NCBI GenBank assembly: GCA_964463485.1
Contig: CAYXDO010000033.1
Span: 13,016-77,015 of the forward strand
DNA from: CAYXDO01 sp964463485
Lineage (GTDB): Bacteria > Myxococcota > Kuafuiibacteriia > Kuafuiibacteriales > Kuafuiibacteriaceae
Length of the DNA: 64,000 nucleotides
Reading direction: 5' to 3'
The notes beneath the pieces were generated by a model. The model saw only the letters and a list, made by a program, of their open reading frames with translations, searched no databases and was not told the origin of the DNA. How positions within the stretch are numbered: the stretch's first letter is position 1; each line of letters starts with the position of its first letter. Position numbers and translations under genes: made by a program. Shown piece by piece: positions 1 through 12,600 of this stretch.

Positions 1-133
1 TCACGAGGTTGCTCTTCCCCGAGCCGTTCGCGCCGACGAACACGTTGAGACTATCCAGCCGGATGTCGATTTGGTCTCGGATGGACTTATAGCCCTTCAC
101 CGCGACCTCATCGATGGGTCGTGTCGTGTTCAT
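1..133 (-). CDS. AAA family (SMC-like) ATPase, 5' end only
   Basis: Only the first 44 codons are in the window; the gene runs off the left edge. The N-terminus has the usual beginning of AAA_21/OLD-type ATPases, GYKSIRD followed by a Walker A loop GANGSGKSN at about residues 34-42. Such ATPases are frequent in defence islands, where they pair with nucleases or act as sensors; no partner can be seen here. The ATG overlaps the stop of the upstream 39-codon remnant (ATGA), so translation is probably coupled to the BREX-linked operon. It could be an OLD nuclease, RloC-like protein or abortive-infection ATPase; the visible part cannot decide. Confidence 0.75.
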   Translation of the reverse strand, partial: MNTTRPIDEVAVKGYKSIRDQIDIRLDSLNVFVGANGSGKSNLV

Positions 134-249
134 TCGCTTGCCTCCTGCTCCGATGAGTTGACCATCAACCCATCGTCGAGGTCCATGACGTACTTCGCCT
201 CGACCTCGTCGCGCTCGAGGGCTTGGGTGACAGGGCCGAGGTCGGTCAC
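130..249 (-). pseudogene. 39-codon remnant of a pglX 3' region, open and translationally coupled
   Basis: The small open frame starts with GTG overlapping the stop of the AlbA_2 gene upstream (GTGA) and ends overlapping the ATG of the ATPase downstream (ATGA). Its middle, EVEAKYVMDLDDGLMVNSS, matches EVDAKYVMDLDDGVMVNSS in the C-terminal part of PglX (DNA 151-207 against 5626-5682, 52 of 57 bases identical by eye). The first residues, VTDLGP, also resemble the PglX linker VTVVADQGP. It is best read as the tail of a lost, divergent pglX allele. Its intact frame and double coupling leave open that the peptide is made. Confidence 0.6.
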
Positions 250-2156
250 GAGGTGCTTCCCGTCTTGGTTCGGTACGCCTGGTCTGGATGCGTCGGCGAC
301 TCGGGGTGAGTACGTTCGAGGCGCCCGTCCCGCACGAGCGGAGCGAGGTGCTTGTCGACCAGCTTCCGAACGCTGCGCCCCAACACCACGCTCAGCTCCG
401 CGGGAGTCCACGGTCGAATGCCACAGAGCTCGACGATGGCCGTGCGCAGTCGACCTTCAGGTGCGCGCTTCGGCAACGACCGGACCCGAGCTTGGAGCGG
501 GTCCGGAAGGCCGCCGAGGAGATCTCGAACCCGAGGGTTCTCGAGCTCACCCCCTTGCGGATCAAGCTCACCCCTTTGCGGGTCAAGCTCACCCCCTTGC
601 GCCCCAAGCTCACCCCTTTCGGATGGTGTGACCGGGTTTTCTAGCTCCACCCCTTCCGACCGCAGCTCCCCCGTTTCGGCGGTCGGGCGCACCGCAGGGC
701 GGAGCACGTAATACGTCTGGGAGCTGGCGCCGCGCTGCTCGACGAGCCCGAGATCTCGCAGGCCGCGTAGGGCTGCGCTCGCGGCGAGGGTGTCGAGGCC
801 GGTCAGGTCTCGAAGGACGGCGTTCCGGATTTCGCCCAGCTCGCGGCAGTACACGAGCGCGAGCTGCTGCTCCTTGGAGAGGCTGTCGCCCACGGCTCCC
901 AGCCACGCGCGCTGCTCGGACGTGAACAGGTGCGCGAACATGAGCGTCGCGACGAAGCGGTTGGACTCGCGGCTCGATTCGAACAGAGGTCGCGCGAGCT
1001 TCGCGGCCTCCATTTCCTCGCGCATGAGCCGGATGCCGCTGCCGATGTTCTCGGCGACGCCGATCTCACGGAAGACGCGGGCGATGCGCGGGTTGCGCGA
1101 AGCCGAGCCGGGTTGGCCGAGCTTCTCCTCCTCGATCAGTGAGTAGCCGGCGTTCCGAAGCTCGATGCGGTTCGAGTAACGGATGACTTGCGTCGGCGTG
1201 TGCGTGCGGTAGTCACGATGGCTGAGCGCGTTGACCAGTGCTTCACGAATCGCACGCGCCGGTACCGTCGGCTCGTCGATGCGGATGGGCGAGCCCCGCT
1301 CGAACCTCGCCGACTTCGGGAGGTCGTCGAGGATGGACGCGAAGATCTTTCGGAAGGTCACGAGCAGAGGTTGTTGGACGTCCAACGATTCGACGATGAC
1401 GCTGTCACCCTCGATCCACTTCGTGCCCGACATGCGGATGTAGTCGACGCGCGCGAGCGGGAAGATGCGGGCAAGCGACAGCGGCTTCGCGAAGAGTAAG
1501 ATGCCTGCGACCGTCGGCTCGAGGACTCCGCCCTCTTCCCGCGTGCAACCGAGCGCCTGAACGGTTTGGTACGGGTCGAGCGTTCGAATGGCCGAGTCGG
1601 GCCGACGCTTCAGTAACTCACCGCGGTACTGCTCGATGACTTGAACGTCGAGGTCGTCCATGGTGGCGAACGGCGCCAACGAGTCCTCGTAGGCGGTGTC
1701 GATCGCGAGCTGGTGGAACAGCCGGATGTCCTCGTCCGAGCACGACACGTCGCCGTTGCCGATGCGGCGGAAGGCACCCTTCGGGAGACCACGTTTCCGC
1801 AGGTAGATGGGCTTGTCGGCGGCATTCGCCTCGGGCACGAACACGGCGACCACGACCTTGCCGTCGATTATCTCGGTCCACATCGTCGGGCGAATGGGTC
1901 GGTTGAGCGTCGCGTCGCTGACCTGGCTCTGAAGGTTGGCGGTGAGCGTCTCGGGGTTCGGTACGCCGACAACCTCGTACTCACCATCCCGCTTGATGAC
2001 TCCGAACAGCATCGTGCCGCCGCCGAGGTCGGGCTCGTTGGAAAAGGCCGAGATGGTCTCTAGCGCGGAGTCACCCAGACCTCTCTTGGCTTCCAGCCCC
2101 GCGTGCTCCTCGGCGGTCCTCAGCTCGGCGAGGATTTCGGCGACGGGTCGCTTCAC
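246..2156 (-). CDS. AlbA_2 / GHKL-type ATP-binding protein (COG2865-like), copy 2
   Basis: This 636-residue protein has an N-terminal AlbA_2 (Schlafen-like) domain at about residues 5-140 and a GHKL/HATPase-type region with the N-box EALVNALSHRDY and a late IGSGIRLM motif. Winged-helix segments follow, typical of COG2865 DNA-binding regulators or effectors. The GTG at 2156 is chosen because it overlaps the stop of the SEC-C gene (GTGA) and the next residues (VKRPVAEILAEL) lead straight into AlbA_2; about 70 residues further upstream in frame are arginine/proline-rich junk. A linker of repeated GGELDPQ units, encoded by four 21-bp repeats, lies near residue 520. It is a second, divergent copy of the gene at 3380-5095. 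A role in defence is inferred from context. Confidence 0.85.
   Translation of the reverse strand: MKRPVAEILAELRTAEEHAGLEAKRGLGDSALETISAFSNEPDLGGGTMLFGVIKRDGEYEVVGVPNPETLTANLQSQVSDATLNRPIRPTMWTEIIDGKVVVAVFVPEANAADKPIYLRKRGLPKGAFRRIGNGDVSCSDEDIRLFHQLAIDTAYEDSLAPFATMDDLDVQVIEQYRGELLKRRPDSAIRTLDPYQTVQALGCTREEGGVLEPTVAGILLFAKPLSLARIFPLARVDYIRMSGTKWIEGDSVIVESLDVQQPLLVTFRKIFASILDDLPKSARFERGSPIRIDEPTVPARAIREALVNALSHRDYRTHTPTQVIRYSNRIELRNAGYSLIEEEKLGQPGSASRNPRIARVFREIGVAENIGSGIRLMREEMEAAKLARPLFESSRESNRFVATLMFAHLFTSEQRAWLGAVGDSLSKEQQLALVYCRELGEIRNAVLRDLTGLDTLAASAALRGLRDLGLVEQRGASSQTYYVLRPAVRPTAETGELRSEGVELENPVTPSERGELGAQGGELDPQRGELDPQGGELENPRVRDLLGGLPDPLQARVRSLPKRAPEGRLRTAIVELCGIRPWTPAELSVVLGRSVRKLVDKHLAPLVRDGRLERTHPESPTHPDQAYRTKTGSTS
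543..626. repeat. four 21-bp tandem repeats inside the AlbA_2 gene
   Basis: Four in-frame units start at 543, 564, 585 and 606 on the plus strand and encode variants of the heptapeptide GGELDPQ in the interdomain linker. Unit length is a multiple of three, so copy-number changes would keep the frame. Confidence 0.9.
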
Positions 2157-3082
2157 GAGGGCGCCTCGGTGCCCCCGACCAGGTGGACCACGTCCGTTCG
2201 ACGGCTCTCGTGCCAGGAGAACTCTACAACTCGGCGCACACCCAGATGTCGAACCCAGACCTGACGAGGTCGATACCACGCCTCGTTGTAGTGCCCAGAC
2301 GCGCCGGTCTGCGGCTGAAGCAAGAGGATGGCGAAACTGAACCCATTCATGTCCGTCTGGAGGCCCCACAGTTCGCCGGTGTGCTCGTCGGGGCGATTGA
2401 AGATCAGTTGGAACGACTGCTGACCCGGCGTAAAGCGACCGCCGATGGGCTCCACGAAGTATAGACCCGCGCCCTCCGGAAGCGGCACACCTTCAAAGAC
2501 GTGCCGCAGCAACTGCACCTCGAAGGCCGCCGACAGCCGCACTCTCCTGCCCTGGTCCGGCGCGATCCCGGACTTGGCGAAACCAAGCATCGTCTTCAGC
2601 ATCCAGCGCTCGACGTCGTGGCCCGAAAACAGCTCGAATGACTCGCTTCGTGGCGACCACGGCGTGGCGTGGATTCGGTGGAAAACTTCGAAAAACCGGC
2701 CGCCAACCATGTCAAGCGGTGACAGCACGCTGTTATGACCCTCGCAGAGGATCTTGGCTGTCAGACTGTTGATCCCGATCTTCTTCGGATCGTTCGGACC
2801 GCTGAACAAGCCGCGCGGCTCAACAACGCCCGCGTTCGTGAGGCTCTGAAGGAGGTTCTTGGAGAAGTAATGTTCGCGAGACAGCGAACCCGTACACCCA
2901 CCGAGGGGAGCGGCGTAGCAGCGATCGACGGCCGATGATGAAGCTGTAGCGGCCGTGAGCAGTGAACCCAGTGGCGGCTTCTCCCAACGCCCACCGGAAC
3001 CGCAACATTTCTTCGCCTTGCGGTTTGCGCCGCAGGGACACGGGTCGTTGCGCCCAGGGCCGCGCACAAGCACGTCAGGCAT
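2153..3082 (-). CDS. SEC-C motif protein with an HNH-like zinc core
   Basis: The 309-residue protein begins with a canonical SEC-C zinc motif, GRNDPCPCGANRKAKKCCG, at about residues 10-28. A second cysteine/histidine cluster follows: a CYAAPLGGC pair, then SREHYFSKNLL and later ILCEGHNSVLSPLD. That spacing resembles a treble-clef HNH fold (C..C, H, C..HN), so a nuclease or nucleic-acid binding role is plausible; catalytic activity is not shown. No family name is recognised for the C-terminal 200 residues. The gene lies between a pglX-tail scar (3122-3172) and the second AlbA_2 gene, whose GTG overlaps its stop. It is probably part of the BREX-linked transcript. Confidence 0.7.
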   Translation of the reverse strand: MPDVLVRGPGRNDPCPCGANRKAKKCCGSGGRWEKPPLGSLLTAATASSSAVDRCYAAPLGGCTGSLSREHYFSKNLLQSLTNAGVVEPRGLFSGPNDPKKIGINSLTAKILCEGHNSVLSPLDMVGGRFFEVFHRIHATPWSPRSESFELFSGHDVERWMLKTMLGFAKSGIAPDQGRRVRLSAAFEVQLLRHVFEGVPLPEGAGLYFVEPIGGRFTPGQQSFQLIFNRPDEHTGELWGLQTDMNGFSFAILLLQPQTGASGHYNEAWYRPRQVWVRHLGVRRVVEFSWHESRRTDVVHLVGGTEAPS

Positions 3083-3121
3083 GGCGTGGCTCCCAGTCCA
3101 GGCGGCTCACTCCCTGGCCTG

Positions 3122-3172
3122 CTCGGCGTCCTCGAAGAGCGGCTTGGGTGACAGGGCCGAGGTCGGTCACGA
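3122..3172 (-). pseudogene. short scar containing the pglX 3' terminus
   Basis: Bases 3122-3143 are identical to 5209-5230, the end of pglX that encodes PLFEDAE. The adjoining bases 3141-3172 are identical over 32 nt to 220-251, the start of the other pglX remnant. The same prefix is thus joined to two different points of the pglX tail. Downstream the PLFEDAE frame ends after QARE. No complete gene is apparent between 3083 and 3379; a 103-codon frame with ATG at 3383 (ATGA with the preceding gene) is open there but reads like non-coding sequence. Confidence 0.7.
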
Positions 3173-3379
3173 CGCCTCCCTCGCGCAGTAGGCTTGGTCG
3201 AGGAGCGCCTTTGCTGGAACGCGCGCGCCCGGGGCGACGAAGCTCTTCCTGACCCGGCACTTCGTGGGCGGGCGCAGCTTTGGCCTGCCGAGATAACCGC
3301 GGCAGATTACCGCGCGCCACCGAAACCGAAGTCCAAGCAATCGCGGAGTTGCGCACGATAACCGCGCCGATAACCGCAT

Positions 3380-5095
3380 TCATGGAGCCTCCGTCATAGG
3401 GAAATATACGCGGCCCCGCTTCTCTCCCTCGGCGCGCAGTTGCTTCGACCGGACGAGCCGAGTGAGGAGTCGAGTGGCTTGGTCTTCGTTGACCCGGCAC
3501 AGCTCCACCACGTCGGCACGCTTCACTCGTCCATGCTGCCGAGCGAAGTTTACGACGAGCAGCTCTTGCTGCGACCCGTCGAACCCGGTCTGAAGCGTGA
3601 AGGCAGCCCGTTTGCCCTCCGACGCATACAACGACGCGGACAAGGTGTACGTGCGTCCACGACCCGTACCTCGCGGTTGGACGAAACCTCGCTCGACCAG
3701 AGCCTCCAACGTGCTCTTGGCGGCACCTTCATCTTTCTGAACAGCGGAAGCGATCTCGGCGGTCGTCACGTGGCGTCGTTCTCGGAGAACTGCGAGCGCG
3801 AGCAAGCTGTCGAGCGGCAGAGCGCCACGCGGCGAGCGCTCCTCTCCAACCACGAGCTTGAGAAACGCAAGATCGGCGGGAGAGGTCGCGATGCGAAGAA
3901 CGACTCCGTCCGCGCTGGAACGAGAGTAATCGGGCCGGGCGCGTCCGTAGCGAAGGAGCCCGCGATAGATGAGATCGACTCCGCGTCCTGTGCGCTCCAC
4001 GAGCCCGATGCGCTTCATGGCGTCCGCGAGACTCGGGTTTCGAGGGCGAGGTTCGGTAGTGAGTAGGTTCGCTAGCGTTACGCCGTGTACGAAGCCGCCG
4101 GGGCTGCTGATGACCAGGCTCTCGGCATCGAAACGTACGTGAACCGCACCGGTCTGCGCGTAGTCACGATGGACGAGGGCGTTCAACACCCCTTCGCGGA
4201 AAGCGCGCCGGTCCACCAGCGGCACAGGCACGCGAAAGAGGCCCACTTGGACCTCCTCCTCGACGTTGATCGCCGTGAACGAGGTCTCCAGCCACTCGAC
4301 GAGTCGGACCAGCGGTGTCCGGCGAAACTCGTTCGTACGAACGTCCTCGCCGTCGAGGACTTGGAAGGCGACCTCGTGCGTGGGCACAAGCTCCCGCAAG
4401 CGAGCCTCTCGCCCGATCAACAGGAGTCCGGTGAGGGTCGGAACGCGGTGTTCCTCCCTGCGAACCGTGAGCCCGAGTGCGCCGTCTAACTCATCGTCAG
4501 CAAGTTGAAGCAGGGCGGCATCGCCGTTATTGGCTTCGATGAACTGCCGCAGACGCGCGCGCTCGGTTGGGTCGAGGTCGTCCAACCTCGCGCCATCCAC
4601 GGGACGCGAAGTCAGATCGGCCTGGAGGTGGCCTGCGCTCCAGAGCTTCCTCTCTTTGTCCGGAAAGTCGTGGAGCTTCTTCTTGTACGAGCCAACGCGG
4701 ATGTAAGCCTCGCCCTTGAAGCGCACCGGCCGGGATCTCGCGGGGGGCACTTCGAGCATGACGACCCTGCCCTCCGGCAGCTCAAGCGTCGGATGAATCA
4801 CGAGATCGATGCGCGGCTCAAGGAGGCGCAGGAGCCACGGCTCAAGGTCCTCGTTACCCTTCCCCTTCTGTGCTCTGAGGTCCACGCGCGTGCCGACGAC
4901 AACGTGCGTCCCGTTCTCGATCCCCCAAACCAGCCAGCCGCACGGCTGGTTGCAGAGCGCCGCGCCGTTGCTCAGCGCGGAGATGTACCCGCCAATCTCG
5001 TCAGGAGTGTCGTCGTTGTGCTTGAACTCAACCCACTCCGTCTCGTAAGGGAGACTGCAAAGCTGGAGGAGCTTGGCCTTCAGTGCCTCCGTCAT
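3380..5095 (-). CDS. AlbA_2 / GHKL-type ATP-binding protein (COG2865-like), copy 1
   Basis: The 571-residue protein starts with an AlbA_2 domain (about residues 10-140, ETEWVEFKHN onward). A GHKL-like region with N-box GVLNALVHRDY follows near residue 310, with a later GLVERTGRGVDLI motif. C-terminal winged-helix segments follow (about 440-571). ATG 5095 is preferred because a GGAGGT ribosome binding site sits 6 nt upstream; an in-frame ATG at 5188 overlaps the pglX stop but adds 31 low-complexity residues. Family members bind DNA and act as regulators or Schlafen-like effectors. Being directly behind pglX in the same transcript suggests a BREX-associated function, by inference. Confidence 0.87.
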   Translation of the reverse strand: MTEALKAKLLQLCSLPYETEWVEFKHNDDTPDEIGGYISALSNGAALCNQPCGWLVWGIENGTHVVVGTRVDLRAQKGKGNEDLEPWLLRLLEPRIDLVIHPTLELPEGRVVMLEVPPARSRPVRFKGEAYIRVGSYKKKLHDFPDKERKLWSAGHLQADLTSRPVDGARLDDLDPTERARLRQFIEANNGDAALLQLADDELDGALGLTVRREEHRVPTLTGLLLIGREARLRELVPTHEVAFQVLDGEDVRTNEFRRTPLVRLVEWLETSFTAINVEEEVQVGLFRVPVPLVDRRAFREGVLNALVHRDYAQTGAVHVRFDAESLVISSPGGFVHGVTLANLLTTEPRPRNPSLADAMKRIGLVERTGRGVDLIYRGLLRYGRARPDYSRSSADGVVLRIATSPADLAFLKLVVGEERSPRGALPLDSLLALAVLRERRHVTTAEIASAVQKDEGAAKSTLEALVERGFVQPRGTGRGRTYTLSASLYASEGKRAAFTLQTGFDGSQQELLVVNFARQHGRVKRADVVELCRVNEDQATRLLTRLVRSKQLRAEGEKRGRVYFPMTEAP

Positions 5096-5187
5096 CAGGC
5101 TACCTCCATGACCTGCTTCGCTTCGGCCCCGCACTGCCGCACTCCCGGCATGGGGGCTCGTCCGGACCTGCGGGGAAGCGGAGCCCA

Positions 5188-9131
<3,944 letters not shown>

Positions 9132-9135
<4 letters not shown>

Positions 9136-9377
9136 GAGTCGGTGAGTATCCAGGTTTCGACGGAGAGGCCGGGAACGCGGCCGAACGACCTCGCGTCACA
9201 CGTCACCACTCTGTGGCCGTACGCGAGCGCGGAAGCCGCAATCATCAGGTCTCGCTCCCCGACCGAGATGCCCGCGGAGATGACCGGACTGTCCGCGATG
9301 GCCGACAGGGCGGTCGCGACCCTGCGGTTGCCGCGCTCGACGTGGACGAACACCGAGGTGTCGATCAGTGCTCCCAC
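9132..9377 (-). CDS. VapC-like PIN-domain protein with internal deletion
   Basis: The start, MGALIDTSVFVHVERG, carries the first PIN-domain aspartate. The end, ERDLMIAASALAYGHRVVT, carries the C-terminal acidic motif. The total is only 81 residues against roughly 130 in the family. The helices between, including the conserved glutamate of the ELL-type motif, are missing although the reading frame is intact. The GTG start overlaps the antitoxin gene by 13 nt, and the stop overlaps the pglX ATG. The protein is probably an inactive ribonuclease or a binding-only relic. Its placement inside the BREX operon is unusual. Confidence 0.75.
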
Positions 9378-9643
9378 GAAGAGTCTCCCATGTCGGGCTG
9401 GTCACGAGCGATGTCTTCGAGGTCGGAGGCAAAGTCAGGGTCTCTCGCTGGCCCTTGCGAGAGCAGCGCAAGCAGCTCGGCTCCCGTGGTCGCGAGCGTG
9501 ACGGGAGGGGCTGTGCCTTCGTGCTCGCCGGACTTCAGGGTGAGCACGATGACCTCGGCTTCGCCCCGCGGAAACGCATCGGGCAGCGTGAAGGTGACGC
9601 GGTGGTCGTCGGACACGTTCACCTTCAACTTGTGCGCTTGCAT
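9365..9643 (-). CDS. antitoxin-like partner of the PIN protein
   Basis: The 92-residue protein starts with a beta-rich segment (LKVNVSDDHRVTFTLPDAF) resembling small antitoxins whose N-terminus binds DNA. It ends in an acidic tail (DFASDLEDIARDQPDMGDSS) of the kind that docks into a toxin. It lies 24 nt downstream of brxC and overlaps the PIN gene by 13 nt, the usual antitoxin-toxin order. A GTG at 9649 is an alternative start. The specific antitoxin family is not recognised. Confidence 0.6.
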   Translation of the reverse strand: MQAHKLKVNVSDDHRVTFTLPDAFPRGEAEVIVLTLKSGEHEGTAPPVTLATTGAELLALLSQGPARDPDFASDLEDIARDQPDMGDSSWEH

Positions 9644-9667
9644 GGTCACGATTGTACTCCGTGTCAG

Positions 9668-12600
9668 TCAGACCAGCCGGACGCGGTTACCGCGGTCGAG
9701 CTGGGGACCGATGCGCTCCTCGAGCTCGGCGAAGAGGTCGCGGAGCTGTGCGCGGCTGGTGACTTCGCGGCCCCTGAGTTGCGAGTCGACCTTCACCACC
9801 GGCTTCACGTCTTTCTTGGACAGCTCCTCGTCGAGCAGATCGTTGGCGGTGTCTTCGGCCGTGGCGATGCGGCTGGAGAAGCGGTCGCGGACCTCAGCGA
9901 GCGTGGGGGCGATGGCCTCCGGGGTCGTGTCCACGAGCGCCTCGGTGACGGGTCGCAGGACCCGGTGGGACTGGTCTGGACCCAGGGTCTCGAACCCATT
10001 TCTGAGCTTCACGCGAGCGCGGGCGGCCTCGGCTTCGGCGTTTTGCTTGTTGAGTAGGTTCTTGCGGATCTCGCGGTAGCGTTCGCGGAGGCGCGTGAGC
10101 GCGGGGTCGAGCTGACTCAGCCCGCGCCAGGGCCGGTCGGCGACGAGTTGGTCCGCGAGCGCTCGTGCGTCGGCTTCGAGCCCACCAAGATGCTCGACGG
10201 CGGTGAGTTGGGCAAGCTCATGGTCGCGCACGCGCACGGCAGCGCCGACGGCACGCACGGCTTCGTCGGTCAGCTCGCTGTAGATGAGGCCGAGCTGCTC
10301 GGTGCCGTCGCGCAGGGCCTCGAGGTTGCGCTTCACGGCCACGACGGTGCGCTGGACCGCGCGGGACCGGAGGCTCTCCTCCAGGGCCTTGGCGAGCTTC
10401 TCCAGGGCCGCGGGCAGGGCCGGACGACCGGGCAGGTCGTTGAAGCGGCGCTCGACCTCACGCAGGCGCTCACGCTGACCGGGGAACTGCAGGAACGCCG
10501 CGTCGGCGATGGCTTCGTCCTCGGGGTCGACGTTAACCTGCAGGTAAGTTTCGAAGAACTTCCGGATGGAGATGCGGTCCCGCTGGCTGACCTCACCTTC
10601 CAGAGCCGGGAAGAGCTCAGCTCGGCGGAAGTCACGGTCGCGGGTGAAGAGGTCGCGAGCGCCGGGGTCGGCGTGGGACGTGATGTCCTCACCTTGGTCC
10701 GGTCGCACGCGAACCTTCTTGCCGCGCAGCAGGCCCGCACAACACGCCTTCACCAAGTCAGGCGCGTAGCCGTAGGGCGGCGCGATGAAGGTCGCGATGA
10801 GAGCCTGGCCCGTGAGCCCGCCCGCGGCTTGGACCTCCTGCACGATGCGCGACGGCAGCGGGCCGGCGCAGGTCGCGACGTACTTACCGGCGTCGAGCGA
10901 CAGGATACCCAGCCCGCTGTCCATGAACTTGGTAGACGGGCCGGTCAGCTCCTTTTCGAGGAGCTGCCCAAGCTCGCCGGGGGTCACCGCGGTCTCGATG
11001 AAGTGCGGGTACAGGTCCGGAAGCACGCGGGTCGCGAGGGCGTGGAGCGCGCTGCCGAACGAGCCTCCTGAGTCCCGCGGGCGGAGCTGCTGGCCCCGGA
11101 AAAACACAGTACCTTCGAGGAAGGCTTCGTCCACGGCGCGCCGCACGCGGGCTTCGAGGTCCTCGAAGCGGGTCTCTTCGTCGATGAGTAACCTGAGCTT
11201 CTCTCGGGTGAGTGACTCCCGACGGTTCTTGTAGCGCTCCAGCATCCGCTCGGAGCGCGCCAACTCCCGGGCGTGGCTCTCGAGCCCGGCAGACTCACCC
11301 ACGAGCCACACGAGCCGGTTTTTGAGCAACTCATCGCTGCTCCGCTGCACCCAGGTGGCCTGGGACTTGTCGTCCTTTCGGCCGAGGAAGCGGAAGTCGA
11401 CGGTGACCGTAGAGTCCTCGCGGGAGTCCTGGAGCTTCTCGTCGTTGGCGTGGCGGCCGTCCGAGAACCGCAACGCCCACGGGAAGCTGCGGCCCCGCCA
11501 GCGCGGGCGCTCCTGCATGGCTCCGACCGAGCCCTTGAGCGCGTCCTGCACGAGCTTGCTGATGTGCTCGCCGGTCACACCTATGTCTTCACGCTCCCGC
11601 TGCCACTCCTGACCAGCGGAGCTTTGAATCTTGTACCCTTGCTTCTCTGAGTACGAGAGCAAGTTGAGTGTCTTGAGCTTCTCCAGCGCCTCGGTCACCG
11701 CCGGGAGACAATTGCCTTCGCCAAGCTGTGAATAGAGGGTCTGGGCGATGAGCTGCGCCTTTGTCGGCGTCTGCTCCTGGATGAGCTCGAGGAGCGCGAC
11801 GGCTTTGGCAACACGCTGAGCAAGTAAGTCTTCGCGGACCTCGGGGTGGCTGAAGATGCGCGCGAGCGTGGTCTGCACGTCCGCGTCGAGAGCCGAGTGC
11901 TGCACCTCGAAGATGGCGTCGAGCGTGACCAGGGCGCCCACGTCCCGGTCGGCGAGCTTCTGCTCGCGGAACAGCTCACCGAGAAGCTGCAAGAGGCCGC
12001 GGATGGCGTGGTCGTCGCCTTGGATTCTCGTCGAACGAGTACGGAGGCTCGACGTGATGGACATGAGTAGGTCTACGTGACCCGGCACCATCGGGTAGAC
12101 TTCGATGAAGTCCTCTTCAGTGATGTCCTCGCACGCGAACCCATGCAGCTTCAGGTCGCCGCGGTGCTTCTGAAAAAGCTCGCGCAGCACGGCTTCGCGC
12201 TCCGGGCGTTTCTCGAGCAGCCGCTTGTGGACGACGTCGCGAATGTTGGTGGACGCCAGGTGGACACGGAGCTGCGGCGGGAAGCGGTCCTTGAGCTTGC
12301 CAAGCACGTGAGCCTCGGCTTGGTCTTCGAGCTTCTGCTGGCCCGTCGCGAAGAGCCACACGACGCCCTTCATCTTCTGCCCCAGCTCGCTGACGAAGCT
12401 CTGGAGCTTCAACATCCGGGCTTCGTCTTGATGGACGTACTGCGAGACTTCGTCGACGACGACGAAGAGTGTCCGGCCCTCGGCGCGCACGGCCATCATA
12501 GCCTCGATGGCCGCGACGACCTCACGAACGCTCGTGCCTTCGCCGGTGCGTGAGCCTGCCCGGCTGTCAATCCAGTCCGTGGGACTCAGGTACCGCTCGG

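Noticed and set aside
3075..3383. 103-codon frame whose ATG overlaps the AlbA_2 stop
   Set aside because: It has only the overlap in its favour; its residues are Arg/Ala-rich and its end is the pglX-tail scar in the wrong frame.
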